Shown: in pieces, positions 8,661 through 17,056 of the stretch
How positions within the stretch are numbered: the first letter of the stretch is position 1
Layout: each line of letters starts with the position of its first letter
Program-made: the position numbers and the translations under genes
Origin: Myxococcus landrumus
GTDB lineage: Bacteria; Myxococcota; Myxococcia; Myxococcales; Myxococcaceae
Reading direction: 5' to 3'
DNA length: 64,000 bases
NCBI RefSeq assembly: GCF_017301635.1
Contig: NZ_CP071091.1
Coordinates: forward strand, 7,804,501-7,868,500
The notes under the pieces: model-generated
The model's input: only the letters and a program-made list of their open reading frames with translations
Database searches by the model: none
Told to the model about the DNA's origin: nothing

Positions 8661-9144
8661 CCGGCCAGACTGGCACGGGCGACAGGGGGGATGGCAAGCA
8701 GGCCCCACGACCTGGTCGAACGTTCGGCCGGGCGGGGATGTATGTCGAAGGCAGGCCATGCTAGGGCTTCAGGTCGGGTTGTTGCCTGTCCCTGACCGCG
8801 AGGCCCCATGCCCCCTCGCGTCCTCGTTGCCGCTGGAGCAGCGGGTGATGGTGCTCCGGGATGCCGCGCTCGGCGTGCATGAACCCCACCGCGTGGGTCT
8901 CATCCTCCGTGACCTGTGGTCAGGCCACGTGAGGGCGGCTCCGAGAGGGAGGCGACGTGGGGCATCCGCCGGGATGTGTCCAGGACTTGTCCTGGACTGA
9001 CCTCGTCCAGCCCAGACGTTTCGGACTGCCACCCGGAACTCCACCGAGAGCGTCTCCGCGCCGTCCTCCTGCGCACGGCGCTCGTTTCTGTTCAGGCCCG
9101 AATCTCGCCAGACCCATCATGGCGCCACACCTATCGTCGCGAGC
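8661..9144. other. Intergenic region between divergent genes
   Basis: 484 bases separate the DUF1592 lipoprotein (minus) from the MFS gene (plus). Open frames here lack plausible starts and family resemblance, so I see no gene. The one structured element is the perfect dyad at 8978-8997. Promoters for both flanking genes should lie here, but no convincing -35/-10 pair is visible. Confidence 0.5.
8978..8997. promoter_or_regulatory. Perfect 9-2-9 palindrome, candidate operator
   Basis: GTCCAGGACTTGTCCTGGAC is a perfect inverted repeat with 9-base arms and a 2-base centre. It lies 148 bases before the MFS start. The short centre favours a dimeric repressor site over a hairpin terminator, and no T-tract follows. 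The cognate regulator is unknown; no regulator gene is adjacent. Confidence 0.4.
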
Positions 9145-10380
9145 ATGACTTCTGCGAACCCTCATGGCGCCCCGCGCCTCGAAAGCCTCAGCGGAAGAGG
9201 CGTCTTCTTCCTCGCGGTAGCGGCCGGCGTGGCCACGTCGACGAGCTACATCGTCCAGCCGGAGCTCACCCGCATCGCCGCCGATCTCGGCGCGTCGCTC
9301 GCGTCGACGAGCACGGCGGCGGGCTTGCCCGTCCTGGGGTACATGTTCGGCCTGGCGCTTCTGGTTCCCCTGGTGGACCTCCTGCCCGCCCGACAGCTGG
9401 TGTCCGTCCAACTCGCGGTCCTGAGCCTGTCCCTCGCGCTCGCCGCCATCGCCACGAACGTCTATGCCTTTGGCGCTGCGCTCCTGTGCTCGGGGCTCTG
9501 CGCGAGCACCGGCGCCCAGATGAGCACCCTGGCTGGCAAGCACTCGCCAACCGAAACGCGGGGGCGTGCGCTGGGGAGCGTCACGGCTGGGATATCGGCA
9601 GGCGTGCTGCTCGGCCGGGCGGTCGGGGGCGGTCTCGCCGATGGGATTGGATGGCGCGCCATGCTGGTCATCGTGGCCGGCGCCTGTCTGGTTTGCGCGG
9701 CGGGGAGCCGGGTCATTCTTCCGGGCGCGGCTCAACGCGGAGCTCAACCCTATCTCGCCACCTTGGTCGCCATGCCGCGATTGCTGCGCACCTCGCCTGA
9801 ACTGAGCGTGGCGGCCGTGTCCGGGGCATTGTGGTTCTTCGCCTTCAGTCTGATCTGGATGGGGCTGTCTCTGGCGCTCGCCATGCCGCCGCTCAACCTG
9901 TCGCCGACCGTCATTGGCCTCTACTCGCTCGCAGGCGTGGCGGGGATCGTCGCGACCCGCGTGGCGGGACAACTGGCGGACAGGTTCGGAAGCCGCCTGG
10001 TCGTGTTCGCCGGCCTGGCGCTGGCCCTCGCGTGCACATTGGCGATGGCGCCCGCCTTGAGCTTCGCTCCCTTGATGCTCTTGGCTTTGGCCCTGTTCGA
10101 CACGGGCCTGTTTGCCGCCCAGGTCGCCAACCAGCGCCGGGTCCTGAACATCGACCCTCTGCAGCCGGCCCGATTCAACAGCGTCTACATGGTTGTCTAT
10201 TTCATGGGCGGGAGTCTCGGCACGGCCTTTGCCGGCCCCATCGTCTCGTACTTCGGTTGGCCCGCCGCTGCGGTCACCGCGGTCTTTGCGCTCGCGGCTG
10301 CCGGCGCCCTCTACCTGATGCGAGAGCCCCGCAGGGCCGGCTCGGGGCTGTCCCCGCGCTCCGAACAGGGTTCAGGGTGA
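9145..10380 (+). CDS. MFS transporter (YnfM/CynX-like)
   Basis: 411 residues, ATG at 9145. The protein shows about 12 hydrophobic segments in two sets of six. The inter-helix loop after helix 2 reads 'VPLVDLLPARQLV', the usual acidic/basic MFS motif A position. A second one, GQLADRFGSRLVVF, lies after helix 8. The start 'VFFLAVAAGVATSTSYIVQPELTRIAADLG' resembles MFS drug/metabolite exporters such as the YnfM group. It is probably an inner-membrane efflux carrier; the substrate cannot be inferred. It stands alone, with a palindromic site upstream and a stem-loop downstream. Confidence 0.9.
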   Translation: MTSANPHGAPRLESLSGRGVFFLAVAAGVATSTSYIVQPELTRIAADLGASLASTSTAAGLPVLGYMFGLALLVPLVDLLPARQLVSVQLAVLSLSLALAAIATNVYAFGAALLCSGLCASTGAQMSTLAGKHSPTETRGRALGSVTAGISAGVLLGRAVGGGLADGIGWRAMLVIVAGACLVCAAGSRVILPGAAQRGAQPYLATLVAMPRLLRTSPELSVAAVSGALWFFAFSLIWMGLSLALAMPPLNLSPTVIGLYSLAGVAGIVATRVAGQLADRFGSRLVVFAGLALALACTLAMAPALSFAPLMLLALALFDTGLFAAQVANQRRVLNIDPLQPARFNSVYMVVYFMGGSLGTAFAGPIVSYFGWPAAAVTAVFALAAAGALYLMREPRRAGSGLSPRSEQGSG

Positions 10381-10448
10381 CGGTCCGAAAAGTCTGGTTG
10401 GGCGAACGTCGTGGCAGGCGGGATTGCCGGTCGGGGTCCTGCACGTCG

Positions 10449-10468
10449 CAGCCAGGCTTCTCTGGCTG
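10449..10468. terminator. Stem-loop between convergent genes
   Basis: CAGCCAG (10449-10455) and CTGGCTG (10462-10468) form a perfect 7-bp stem around a GCTTCT loop. It lies between the MFS stop and the convergent lipoprotein stop at 10474. No strong T-run follows; probable bidirectional terminator. Confidence 0.45.
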
Positions 10469-10473
10469 GGCTC

Positions 10474-11127
10474 CTAGTGATGGCCAAACGGGACGGTGAA
10501 TCGGATGTCGGCTCGGGTCCGCTGGGTGGGGCAACCGCTCGCGGATTGCCCAGACATCTCCGCGACGAGCCTCCCTGCTATCGTGGCGTCGTCGTACGTC
10601 GACAGCTCCAGCGTCCCCGTCACTTCCTGGCGCACGGGGTTGGGGGCCGAGTCACCCGGGCCGCAATAGGGCGTGACCCAGACCTGCCGCACGCTCACGG
10701 AATGCCCCTCGTGCGGTGAGAAGACAGCCCGATGTCCATTGGGGCCGGGGGGATCGGGGAGCTCTGTCCTTCCGGCGAGAGTGAAGGTCGTGGGCGTGCC
10801 GCGCGGGAGTTGCTTGTCGATGTAGAGGTTGAAGCAGTACGCCCAGTCGACCCGCGGCCCACCGATGTTCCCCTCCGGCGAAGTGCCGCAGAGCTGAAGG
10901 TGGTTCACGTTGGGCGGAAGGTCCGCCCTCGAGGAGGTGGCTCGGGTGTACCGGTAGAAGTCGCTGTGGTCCACCCGCGTGCCGTCGAAGTCGGACTCGA
11001 ATGTGCCCTCGACCCAGAGGGACGATTCGTGGGAGTCGCCACACGCGGCAAGCGACAGCAAGGTGAGCAGACAGAGTCCCGAGCTCAGGGCTCGGACACG
11101 GGGCATCGGCAGAGAAGACATGTTCAT
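10474..11127 (-). CDS. Hypothetical lipoprotein
   Basis: About 217 residues from the ATG at 11127. Other in-frame starts exist at 11157 (GTG), 11121 and 11106, and none has a good ribosome binding site. The N-terminus contains PRVRALSSGLCLLTLLSLAACGDS, that is a basic n-region, hydrophobic core and lipobox LAAC, so the mature protein should be lipid-anchored. The mature part has several Cys residues (in LQLCGTSPEG, WAYCFNLYI, VTPYCGPG, SGCPTQ) that could form disulfides, and looks beta-rich. I do not recognise a family. The next minus-strand gene, upstream in transcription, is also a lipoprotein, so the two may be co-transcribed. Confidence 0.75.
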   Translation of the reverse strand: MNMSSLPMPRVRALSSGLCLLTLLSLAACGDSHESSLWVEGTFESDFDGTRVDHSDFYRYTRATSSRADLPPNVNHLQLCGTSPEGNIGGPRVDWAYCFNLYIDKQLPRGTPTTFTLAGRTELPDPPGPNGHRAVFSPHEGHSVSVRQVWVTPYCGPGDSAPNPVRQEVTGTLELSTYDDATIAGRLVAEMSGQSASGCPTQRTRADIRFTVPFGHH

Positions 11128-11203
11128 GGCGGCGGTGCGGGTGCATAGCATGGGCACGCCGCACGCCGTCAGGTACGCCCAGCGGAGGTCAGGCTCCCGA
11201 GCG

Positions 11204-12679
11204 TCAGTCTCGTACTCGCTTGCCTTCGACCAGCGAGGTGGCGGGGATCTCCGCCCCCAGTTTGTATGCGATCAACCCAGGCGGGCGCCCGAGGGGCAGA
11301 CAGTTGGGCGGGTTGTTCCCTCCGAAGTTGCCCCCAGTGAAGATGGGACCCTCGTACTTCGGGCCTGGGTGAAAGGCGCGATGCCTCGGAGTCCCGTCGA
11401 CCGCGAAGGTGCGCTCGAGGATATAGCCGGACGGAGACGAGGACACACACCGCGAGGTGGACTCGAATGCCAAGGTCAGTGGCTTCGTGCACGAGGAATC
11501 CGCGAAGAACTCTCCGAGGGAGAAGAGGTTTGAGTCAGGGAAGCACCGCAGTTTCTGGCTCATGTCCTCCCCGAACTTGCAGGGGGTGCCCAGCTGGGTG
11601 TCATGCAACACGGAGGGAACCAGGACCGAGCCATCCAGTTGCGGTCCGCGGACCTCGAGCCGGCCATACGACTTGAGGTGGGCCTCCTTCGCCTCCAGGA
11701 AGGTCGACGCGGGAATCTCGACGCCCGGCCCGAAGACGCTCCCGCTCGGAGGACCGCTCGGACTTGGCCGACAGTCGCCCTCCGACCCGGAGGAGATGTA
11801 GAGCTGGGTGACGGGCTCTCCGACCTCGTAGACGGTGGCACTCAGACCGCACGTCTCCTCGGCGGGGACCACCGCGAAGCGCGGCGAATCCACACAGGCG
11901 TCCGAGAAGGCGGGCTGGGTGCAGGTGTCGTTCGCGGCGAGGTAGCTCGCATGGTTCCGCACGGTGGTGTGGCCCATGGGCACGCAGCGCGACTTTCCGT
12001 CGCTCGCCTTGACAGGCATGCACGCGGTGTCCTGGAGCATGTCCTGGAGGTGGGAGAACTGCATCGACCCGTCCTCGCCCTCGATGAAGGAGGCCGAGAG
12101 CCGAGGCCCGCTCTGCCGCTGCTTCAGCGTGCCTCGGACGAAGGTTCCGGCCGGCACTTCCTCTCCCACTCGATACACAGCGAGGCCAGACGAGAGCTGC
12201 GTGGCGGCGCACTTCGTGCCGTCGTGGAAGTATGCGGCTGGGGGCGCGACTTGTTCTCCCACGACGTGGATGCTCGAGTAGACGCCACAAGAGTCCTTCT
12301 TCTTCACGAAGTGGGGACCCGAAGGCAGGGGGGGATACCTGGCAAACATCCCCTCGGTGCAGGCGGCGTCGAAGTAGAGGCCCCGCCCCCTGTTGGGAAC
12401 CAACTCCAGGTCCTGGGGCATGCAGGTGAAGGCACCGTCAGGACCGGACGCCTCCCAGACACAGCCCTTGTTCAACGTGCTGTCGTGCCACGTGTCGCGC
12501 GACTCCGTCGGCCAGCTCAGCCCCTGCGCCGTGGTCGTCACGTGCGCCTTGAGTCGAGTGCCTCCCCGGTAGAAGTCCTTGGGGTCCACGCTCCCGGCCC
12601 CGTCGCCCTCACCGCTCGACGAGGAGCAGCCCATGACGAACAGCACCGCCAACACCCACCCTGAAAAGCGACAACGCAT
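11204..12679 (-). CDS. Cysteine-rich lipoprotein of a myxobacterial type (DUF7481-like)
   Basis: 491 residues from ATG 12679, chosen because GGAAG lies five bases upstream. MRCRFSGWVLAVLFVMGCSS is a lipoprotein signal with lipobox VMGC. The mature part consists of internally similar ~100-residue units. Each has a paired-Cys 'C.P.....L.F.L...FADSSC' pattern and a 'YxVGEPVxxLY' or 'YRVGEEVPAGTF' turn, for example 'VYEVGEPVTQLY' and 'AYKLGAEIPATSL'. This points to a repeated beta-domain stabilised by disulfides. Such repeat lipoproteins are common in myxobacteria; their function is unknown. Probably outer-membrane or cell-surface. Confidence 0.8.
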   Translation of the reverse strand: MRCRFSGWVLAVLFVMGCSSSSGEGDGAGSVDPKDFYRGGTRLKAHVTTTAQGLSWPTESRDTWHDSTLNKGCVWEASGPDGAFTCMPQDLELVPNRGRGLYFDAACTEGMFARYPPLPSGPHFVKKKDSCGVYSSIHVVGEQVAPPAAYFHDGTKCAATQLSSGLAVYRVGEEVPAGTFVRGTLKQRQSGPRLSASFIEGEDGSMQFSHLQDMLQDTACMPVKASDGKSRCVPMGHTTVRNHASYLAANDTCTQPAFSDACVDSPRFAVVPAEETCGLSATVYEVGEPVTQLYISSGSEGDCRPSPSGPPSGSVFGPGVEIPASTFLEAKEAHLKSYGRLEVRGPQLDGSVLVPSVLHDTQLGTPCKFGEDMSQKLRCFPDSNLFSLGEFFADSSCTKPLTLAFESTSRCVSSSPSGYILERTFAVDGTPRHRAFHPGPKYEGPIFTGGNFGGNNPPNCLPLGRPPGLIAYKLGAEIPATSLVEGKRVRD

Positions 12680-12925
12680 GTTTCTTCCTTCTCGTGGCAC
12701 GAGCCATGGGCAGACCTCGCACCACGACTCTTCGGCCCCTCCTTCTCGACTGTGACATGGTTGTCGATTCGCCGCGGAGTTGAAACGGAGGGGCCTCGGA
12801 GGATTCTCCGTGGCGGGACGAGAGGGCCTGAACGCGGAAGCACAGCACCTGCTGGCACTGGCGCCCGCGTCAGGATGTGCTGTCTTGATTGGCCTTCCTG
12901 GGTTGGAAGGAGTTGGGGAGCGCTA

Positions 12926-13801
12926 TCAGGCCATTCCTGATGTCGACGGCGAGGTGGGCTGTCGCTCCCGCAGTCGCTGGTAGGCGAGCACCAGGGCGGT
13001 TTCGTACAGGGCCAGCGCGGCCATGGTCATGAGGGTGGTGACGAAGCCGGACGCGAAGAGGAGAGGGGTGGGAAGCCCCTGGGTCAGCGCCATGAGACCA
13101 TCCCCCACCTTGCTGGCGAGGACCATGGTGAGGACCAAGGGAAGCACGACGCCGAGCAGCCGCAGTCGATACCCCTGGATGAGTGTGTAGGAGGCTCGGA
13201 GTGAGGCCAGGGGGCCCTTGCCGTCCACGGCGACGGCGGCGGGCGCCAGGCTCGTGCACAGGGCAAGGTAGAGCCCGGGCAGCACGAAGAGGAGCGAGCC
13301 TCCCATGACGACGAGGGCATTCAGCACGAACATGAAGAACAGCACGGGTACTCGCGCGAGCACGGACGTCAGGACCCCGGCACCCGAGGGGCGGGCTCGC
13401 GCTCCCTCGCGGAGCCCCTCGGCGACCTCGCGCATCAGGTAGATGGACAGGCCGAGCTGGATGGCGAGCTGCGACACGACGGCCGTGAATGAGCCCCCTA
13501 TGAGGGGCACGAGGGCCATGCTCCCCGCGAAGGTGGCGGCGTACGTCAGGCAGACGAGCACCACGGTCCGAAGGTGTTGGCGGAAGAGTGTGAAGGTGTC
13601 CGCGAGGAGTTGCCCGGGCGCCATGACCGTCGGGTCCTCGCGAAGCCGCCGCACGCACGCCTCGCAGCGGGTGGTCTCGGGGCTGCTGCGACACTCGGAG
13701 CAGCCGAAGCTCCCACAGCGGCTGCAGGTGAAGACGGAGTCGCCCTGCGGATGCAGGGCGCAGCCCGGCGCGGTTTCAGAGGTGGGGAGGAGGGACGACA
13801 T
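12926..13801 (-). CDS. Zinc-ribbon/B-box-like multi-pass membrane protein
   Basis: About 291 residues from ATG 13801; an ATG at 13846 would add 15 residues, and neither has a clear ribosome binding site. Near the N-terminus, CALHPQGDSVFTCSRCGSFG followed by 'CSECRSSPETTRCEAC' supplies eight Cys/His ligands in a B-box/zinc-ribbon layout. The remainder has about five or six membrane helices, with the 'LPGLYLALCTSLAPAAVAVDGKGPLASLRASYTLI' pattern found in bacterial proteins related to the glycerophosphodiester-phosphodiesterase membrane domain. The likely topology is a cytoplasmic metal-binding head on a membrane body. The role is not known. Confidence 0.8.
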   Translation of the reverse strand: MSSLLPTSETAPGCALHPQGDSVFTCSRCGSFGCSECRSSPETTRCEACVRRLREDPTVMAPGQLLADTFTLFRQHLRTVVLVCLTYAATFAGSMALVPLIGGSFTAVVSQLAIQLGLSIYLMREVAEGLREGARARPSGAGVLTSVLARVPVLFFMFVLNALVVMGGSLLFVLPGLYLALCTSLAPAAVAVDGKGPLASLRASYTLIQGYRLRLLGVVLPLVLTMVLASKVGDGLMALTQGLPTPLLFASGFVTTLMTMAALALYETALVLAYQRLRERQPTSPSTSGMA

Positions 13802-13997
13802 GGGACAGCTCGCGGCAAGAGGACACCCGAGCCGCTCGCGCGCCATCGGGTGCCGCCACGCTAGGGACCGAGGGTGCTCCTCAGTGGCCCGCCACGTGTG
13901 CCTCGTTCCCAGGGGCCACCCCGCCTATTCGCGAGCGGACAAGGCCCGGGTGACACCTGTCACCCCGTGGAAAGACCTCACCGGTGCGGGCGGGGCT

Positions 13998-14466
13998 TCA
14001 GCCCTTCGCCTTGAAGGGCACCGCGTTGATGTGCACGCCGATGGACGAGGGGAAGCTCGGCACGGTGCCCGCCACGTGGCCAATCACCACCGCCTCGTCA
14101 CCCTTGAAGCTCTTCACGTGCAGCAGCGTGTGCGAGAGGGCGATCTCATAGCGCGAGCCCGGCTGGCGCAGCATCAGTCCCCCGTCGTCCCCTGGCAGCG
14201 CTCATGCCCATGCCACCGCGAGTACTCGGACTTCGTGTCGTCCACTCACTTGTGGCAGTGCTCCAGGCGCTGCTGGAAGGCGGCGTCCACGTTGGAGGGG
14301 CGTTGAACACCACGAAGAGCAGCTCCTTCCAGTCCTTGCTCCGGTGCTGTCAGCGCACCACGCTCATCGTGTGCTGGGACCGCTTGCGACCTCCAAACAG
14401 CCCTCTGTCCAGCGAGAAGCCCGACGGGCCCGCAGTGAACCCGTCCGGTGCGAAGAACTTGAGCAT
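13998..14466 (-). pseudogene. Decayed gene of unknown family (several frameshifts and stops)
   Basis: On the minus strand a start-like ATG at 14466 opens MLKFFAPDGFTAGPSGFSLD and runs in frame to a TGA after 'QHTMSVVR'. Protein-like sequence then continues across frames. 'SKDWKELLFVVFNAP' is in one frame, and 'VDAAFQQRLEHCHK' is in another and ends at an in-frame TGA. 'TKSEYSRWHGHERCQG' follows. Finally RQPGSRYEIALSHTLLHVKS plus 'GDEAVVIGHVAGTVPSFPSSIGVHINAVPFKAKG' closes at 13998. The codon bias and soluble-protein character switch frame at least three times, which fits a ~150-codon gene broken by small indels. The family is not recognised. Confidence 0.65.
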
Positions 14467-14649
14467 GGGAATGCCAGGAGAGCGATTGGGGGGCAGAGCA
14501 GGAGGTGAGGGTCGCTGATGGGTCGCCGATGAGGCGCACGCCGGTCCGGAGCAGAAGCCCCTGATCTCCTGAATGCACACGCCACCCAGCCAGCCTCCTT
14601 CCCTGGCGAGGCGAGGCAGGGGCCTGGCTCTCTTGGTTGGTTGTGGAGG

Positions 14650-14706
14650 CCCGCTCGCCGGTAGGCGCTGCGCCATGTCTATCTATCGCAGCCGTTGATG
14701 GCCTGA
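14650..14706 (+). pseudogene. Remnant of a prolyl-oligopeptidase 3' end
   Basis: Translated, this reads 'PARR*ALRHVYLSQPLMA*', against 'NARRWALHHVYLSQQLMD*' at the end of the S9 gene at 241-297. The Trp codon has become TAG. DNA similarity is strong (roughly seven of eight bases from 14656) and continues about 15 bases past the stop, into the end of the ABC permease gene. Nothing similar is found further upstream. It is therefore a small leftover of a lost paralogue or of a recombination event. Confidence 0.7.
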
Positions 14707-14713
14707 AGAGGCC

Positions 14714-15520
14714 TCAGCTCACGCTCTCCGCGCTGTAGCGGGCGATGAGCCCGGTGCGCACGGCGTGGCGGAAGACGCGGGTGAAGAAGAGCGCGGCCAG
14801 CAGGATGTAGAGCACCGCGAGGCCGGCTCCCGCGAGCAGCGACGTCCAGGAGACCGAGCCACCGTTGACGATGGCTCGCATGCCCTCGAAGACATACGAC
14901 GGTGGGAGCAGGCGCGACAGGCCCTGCATCCACGAGGGCAGGGTGGACAGCGGATAGAAGACGCCGACGAACGGCGACAGGAGCGCGGGGATGGGCCAGA
15001 TGAACCACTCCGCGGACGGCCCCAGTCGCAGCACCACCGCGATGCCGATGATGCCCAACGCGATTCCAAACAGGAACAGCACCAGGACGAACGGCACCAG
15101 CATGGCGCCGTAGATGAACATCGACAGGCCGAACACCGCCCCCGCGACGGCGAGCATCACCACGAGCCCCACCGAGCTCGTCGCGATGCTGGAGAGCACC
15201 AGCCCCAGGACGTACTCGCTGATGGACAGCGGCGTGGCGAAGACGTTGAGGAAGTTGCGCGACCAGACGTCCTCGAAGAAGGCCATCGTCACGCCGTGCA
15301 TGACGCGGGTGAGGAAGTTCCAGAGCAGCACGGCGCCCAGGAGCGAGGGCAGCAGGCTCATCCCAGGCGTGGCGGAGAGGGTGCCCAGATAGCGGGTGAT
15401 GAAGCCCCACAGGATGATGTCGACGGCCACCCACGCGAAGAGGGGGAAGATGCGCGAGGGGCTGCCCTTGAGCAGGTAGTACTGCCTCAGGACGACGGCG
15501 GAAGCGCGGGACAGGCGCAT
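14714..15520 (-). CDS. ABC-2 type transporter permease
   Basis: 268 residues, ATG 15520, two bases after the ATPase stop codon, so surely co-transcribed. About six membrane helices are visible. The N-terminal 'LRQYYLLKGSPSRIFPLFAWVAVDIILWGFITRYL', the 'GAVLLWNFLTRVMHGVTMAFFEDVWSRNFLNVFATPLS' segment and the 'FPLSTLPSWMQGLSRLLPPSYVFEGMRAIV' segment are the usual ABC-2 permease signature regions (NodJ/polysaccharide or drug exporters). It should form the membrane half of an inner-membrane exporter together with the next gene. The substrate is unknown. The last few codons overlap the peptidase remnant homology. Confidence 0.92.
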   Translation of the reverse strand: MRLSRASAVVLRQYYLLKGSPSRIFPLFAWVAVDIILWGFITRYLGTLSATPGMSLLPSLLGAVLLWNFLTRVMHGVTMAFFEDVWSRNFLNVFATPLSISEYVLGLVLSSIATSSVGLVVMLAVAGAVFGLSMFIYGAMLVPFVLVLFLFGIALGIIGIAVVLRLGPSAEWFIWPIPALLSPFVGVFYPLSTLPSWMQGLSRLLPPSYVFEGMRAIVNGGSVSWTSLLAGAGLAVLYILLAALFFTRVFRHAVRTGLIARYSAESVS

Positions 15521-15522
15521 GG

Positions 15523-16278
15523 CTAGGGGTGCTCCAGCGTGAGCGGCTCGCGAGCCACGGTGATGAAGAGCTCCTCGAGCGAGGCCTTGCCGTGCTCTTG
15601 CGGCAGCTTGCGTGGGTCCCCCTGGAGCAGCACCTTGCCGTGGGACATGAAGAGGACGCGGTGGCAGACCTCCTCCACCTCGTACATGTTGTGAGACGTC
15701 CAGAGCACGCCGCCCGCGCCCTTCGCGGCGAAGTCCCGGATGCGCGCTCGGATGTCCTTGGCCGTCGCCGGGTCCAGCGAGGCGGTGGGCTCGTCGAGGA
15801 GCAGCAGCCGGGGCTGGTTCAGCATGGCCTTCGCGAGCGCGACGCGCGTCTGCTCTCCGGAGGAGAGCACTCCGCTCTTGGTGTCCCGGAATCGCTGGAG
15901 GTCGAACTCCCGCAGGAGGGACTCGATGCGCTCGGAGATGTTCTTCACGCCGTAGATGAGGCCGAAGTAGCGCAGGTTCTGGACGACGGTGAGGTTGCCG
16001 GGGAGCGGCGCGTAGACGGCGGCGAAGTTGGTCTGCTCCAGCGCACGTGAGCGCTCGCGGGCCAGGTCCACGCCCTGGATGTGGATGGCGCCCGAGGTGG
16101 GCTCCAGCACGCCCAGCACCATGTTGATGGTCGTGGTCTTCCCCGCGCCGTTGGGGCCCAGGAGTCCGACGATTTCGTTGGGACCGACCTCGAAGGAGAT
16201 GTGGTCCACGGCGATGTTGCCCGCGTAGGACTTGGAGAGCTCCCGGACGGAGAGCACGGAGCTGGAGGCGATAGCCAT
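15523..16278 (-). CDS. ABC transporter ATP-binding protein (CcmA/NodI class)
   Basis: 251 residues, ATG 16278. Walker A GPNGAGKTT is at about 40-48, the signature sequence is LSSGEQTR, Walker B is LLLLDEPTASLDP, and the switch His is in 'VLWTSHNMYEVEE'. The signature differs from the usual LSGGQ (second residue Ser, and Glu for Gln), which is seen in some ABC-2 exporters. It pairs with the ABC-2 permease two bases downstream and would drive export. Expected location is the cytoplasmic face of the inner membrane. The operon has no accessory periplasmic protein gene. Confidence 0.93.
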   Translation of the reverse strand: MAIASSSVLSVRELSKSYAGNIAVDHISFEVGPNEIVGLLGPNGAGKTTTINMVLGVLEPTSGAIHIQGVDLARERSRALEQTNFAAVYAPLPGNLTVVQNLRYFGLIYGVKNISERIESLLREFDLQRFRDTKSGVLSSGEQTRVALAKAMLNQPRLLLLDEPTASLDPATAKDIRARIRDFAAKGAGGVLWTSHNMYEVEEVCHRVLFMSHGKVLLQGDPRKLPQEHGKASLEELFITVAREPLTLEHP

Positions 16279-16295
16279 GAGCGGTGGGGCTTTCG

Positions 16296-16970
16296 TCAGT
16301 CGTGGAGCTTCTCGTGGCGCGCGAGCATGTCCACGTACTGGGTAATCTTCCGGGCGCGCGTCTCCGCCTTCTTCACGTTGTGGATGCGGAAGAGCACGGC
16401 GTAGCGGTTCACGGAGTTGAGCGTGGCGAAGAACGCCTCCGCGCGCGGATTGGCGGCGAGCGCCTGGGCGAGGTCCTCCGGGATGGTGGCCTTGCTCTGT
16501 GAGTCATAGGCGGCATCCCAGCGGCCGTTCTTCTTCGCGTTCTCGATTTCAGCCAGACCCGAGGGCTTCACGCGGCCCTCGGCGATGAGGGCCGTGGCCT
16601 TGTCGCGGTTGATTTTCGACCAGATGCTGCGCGGGCCGCGCGGGGTGAACTTCAGGATGTAGGCCGTCTCGTCGAAGCGGCCCTTCTGGCTGTCAATCCA
16701 GCCCCAGATGAGCGCGAGCTCCACGGCCTCGTTGTAGGAGAGCGAGGTGACGGTGGCGCCCTTCTTGGAGAGCTTGAGCCACGCGCCGCTCGAGGTGGCG
16801 TGGTGCTTCGCGAGCCAGGTGTCGAAGGACTTCGCGTCGGCGAAGAACACGATGGGCAGGTCCCCGGTGGGCGTGGCACCCGGACGCGCGGAGTCCTTCT
16901 TCACGGCGAAGGGGGCCTTCGCGGCCGGAGCCTTCTTCTTGGCGGGCGCGGTCTTCTTGGCGGGGCTCAT
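16296..16970 (-). CDS. YdeI/OmpD-associated family protein
   Basis: 224 residues, ATG 16970. The first ~30 residues are an Ala/Lys/Pro tail (KKTAPAKKKAPAAK) resembling the basic tails that myxobacteria attach to many proteins. The body has the YdeI family pattern: 'WLAKHHATSSGAWLKL', 'YNEAVELALIWGWIDSQK', 'FTPRGPRSIWSKIN' and 'ALAANPRAEAFFATLNSVNRYAVLFRI'. Members are linked to bacteriocin or antimicrobial-peptide tolerance in enterobacteria, but the molecular role is unclear. It lies just upstream of the ABC exporter on the same strand (17-base gap), so it may be part of that operon. Confidence 0.9.
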   Translation of the reverse strand: MSPAKKTAPAKKKAPAAKAPFAVKKDSARPGATPTGDLPIVFFADAKSFDTWLAKHHATSSGAWLKLSKKGATVTSLSYNEAVELALIWGWIDSQKGRFDETAYILKFTPRGPRSIWSKINRDKATALIAEGRVKPSGLAEIENAKKNGRWDAAYDSQSKATIPEDLAQALAANPRAEAFFATLNSVNRYAVLFRIHNVKKAETRARKITQYVDMLARHEKLHD

Positions 16971-17056
16971 CGAGCCCGGCTTGTAACACGGGCCCTGGCG
17001 GTCGCGGTCCGATGCGGAGCGACTCCCTCAATGGCGCCGAGGTAAGGTTTCACGCC

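Noticed and set aside
6045..8795. A 916-codon open frame on the plus strand opposite the DUF1592 gene
   Set aside because: It is an Arg/Ala/His-rich mirror of the high-G+C gene on the other strand, with no family similarity or ribosome binding site.
8494..9000. Open frame across the gap before the MFS gene
   Set aside because: Begins inside the reverse of the DUF1592 gene and has no family resemblance; its end is only gap DNA.
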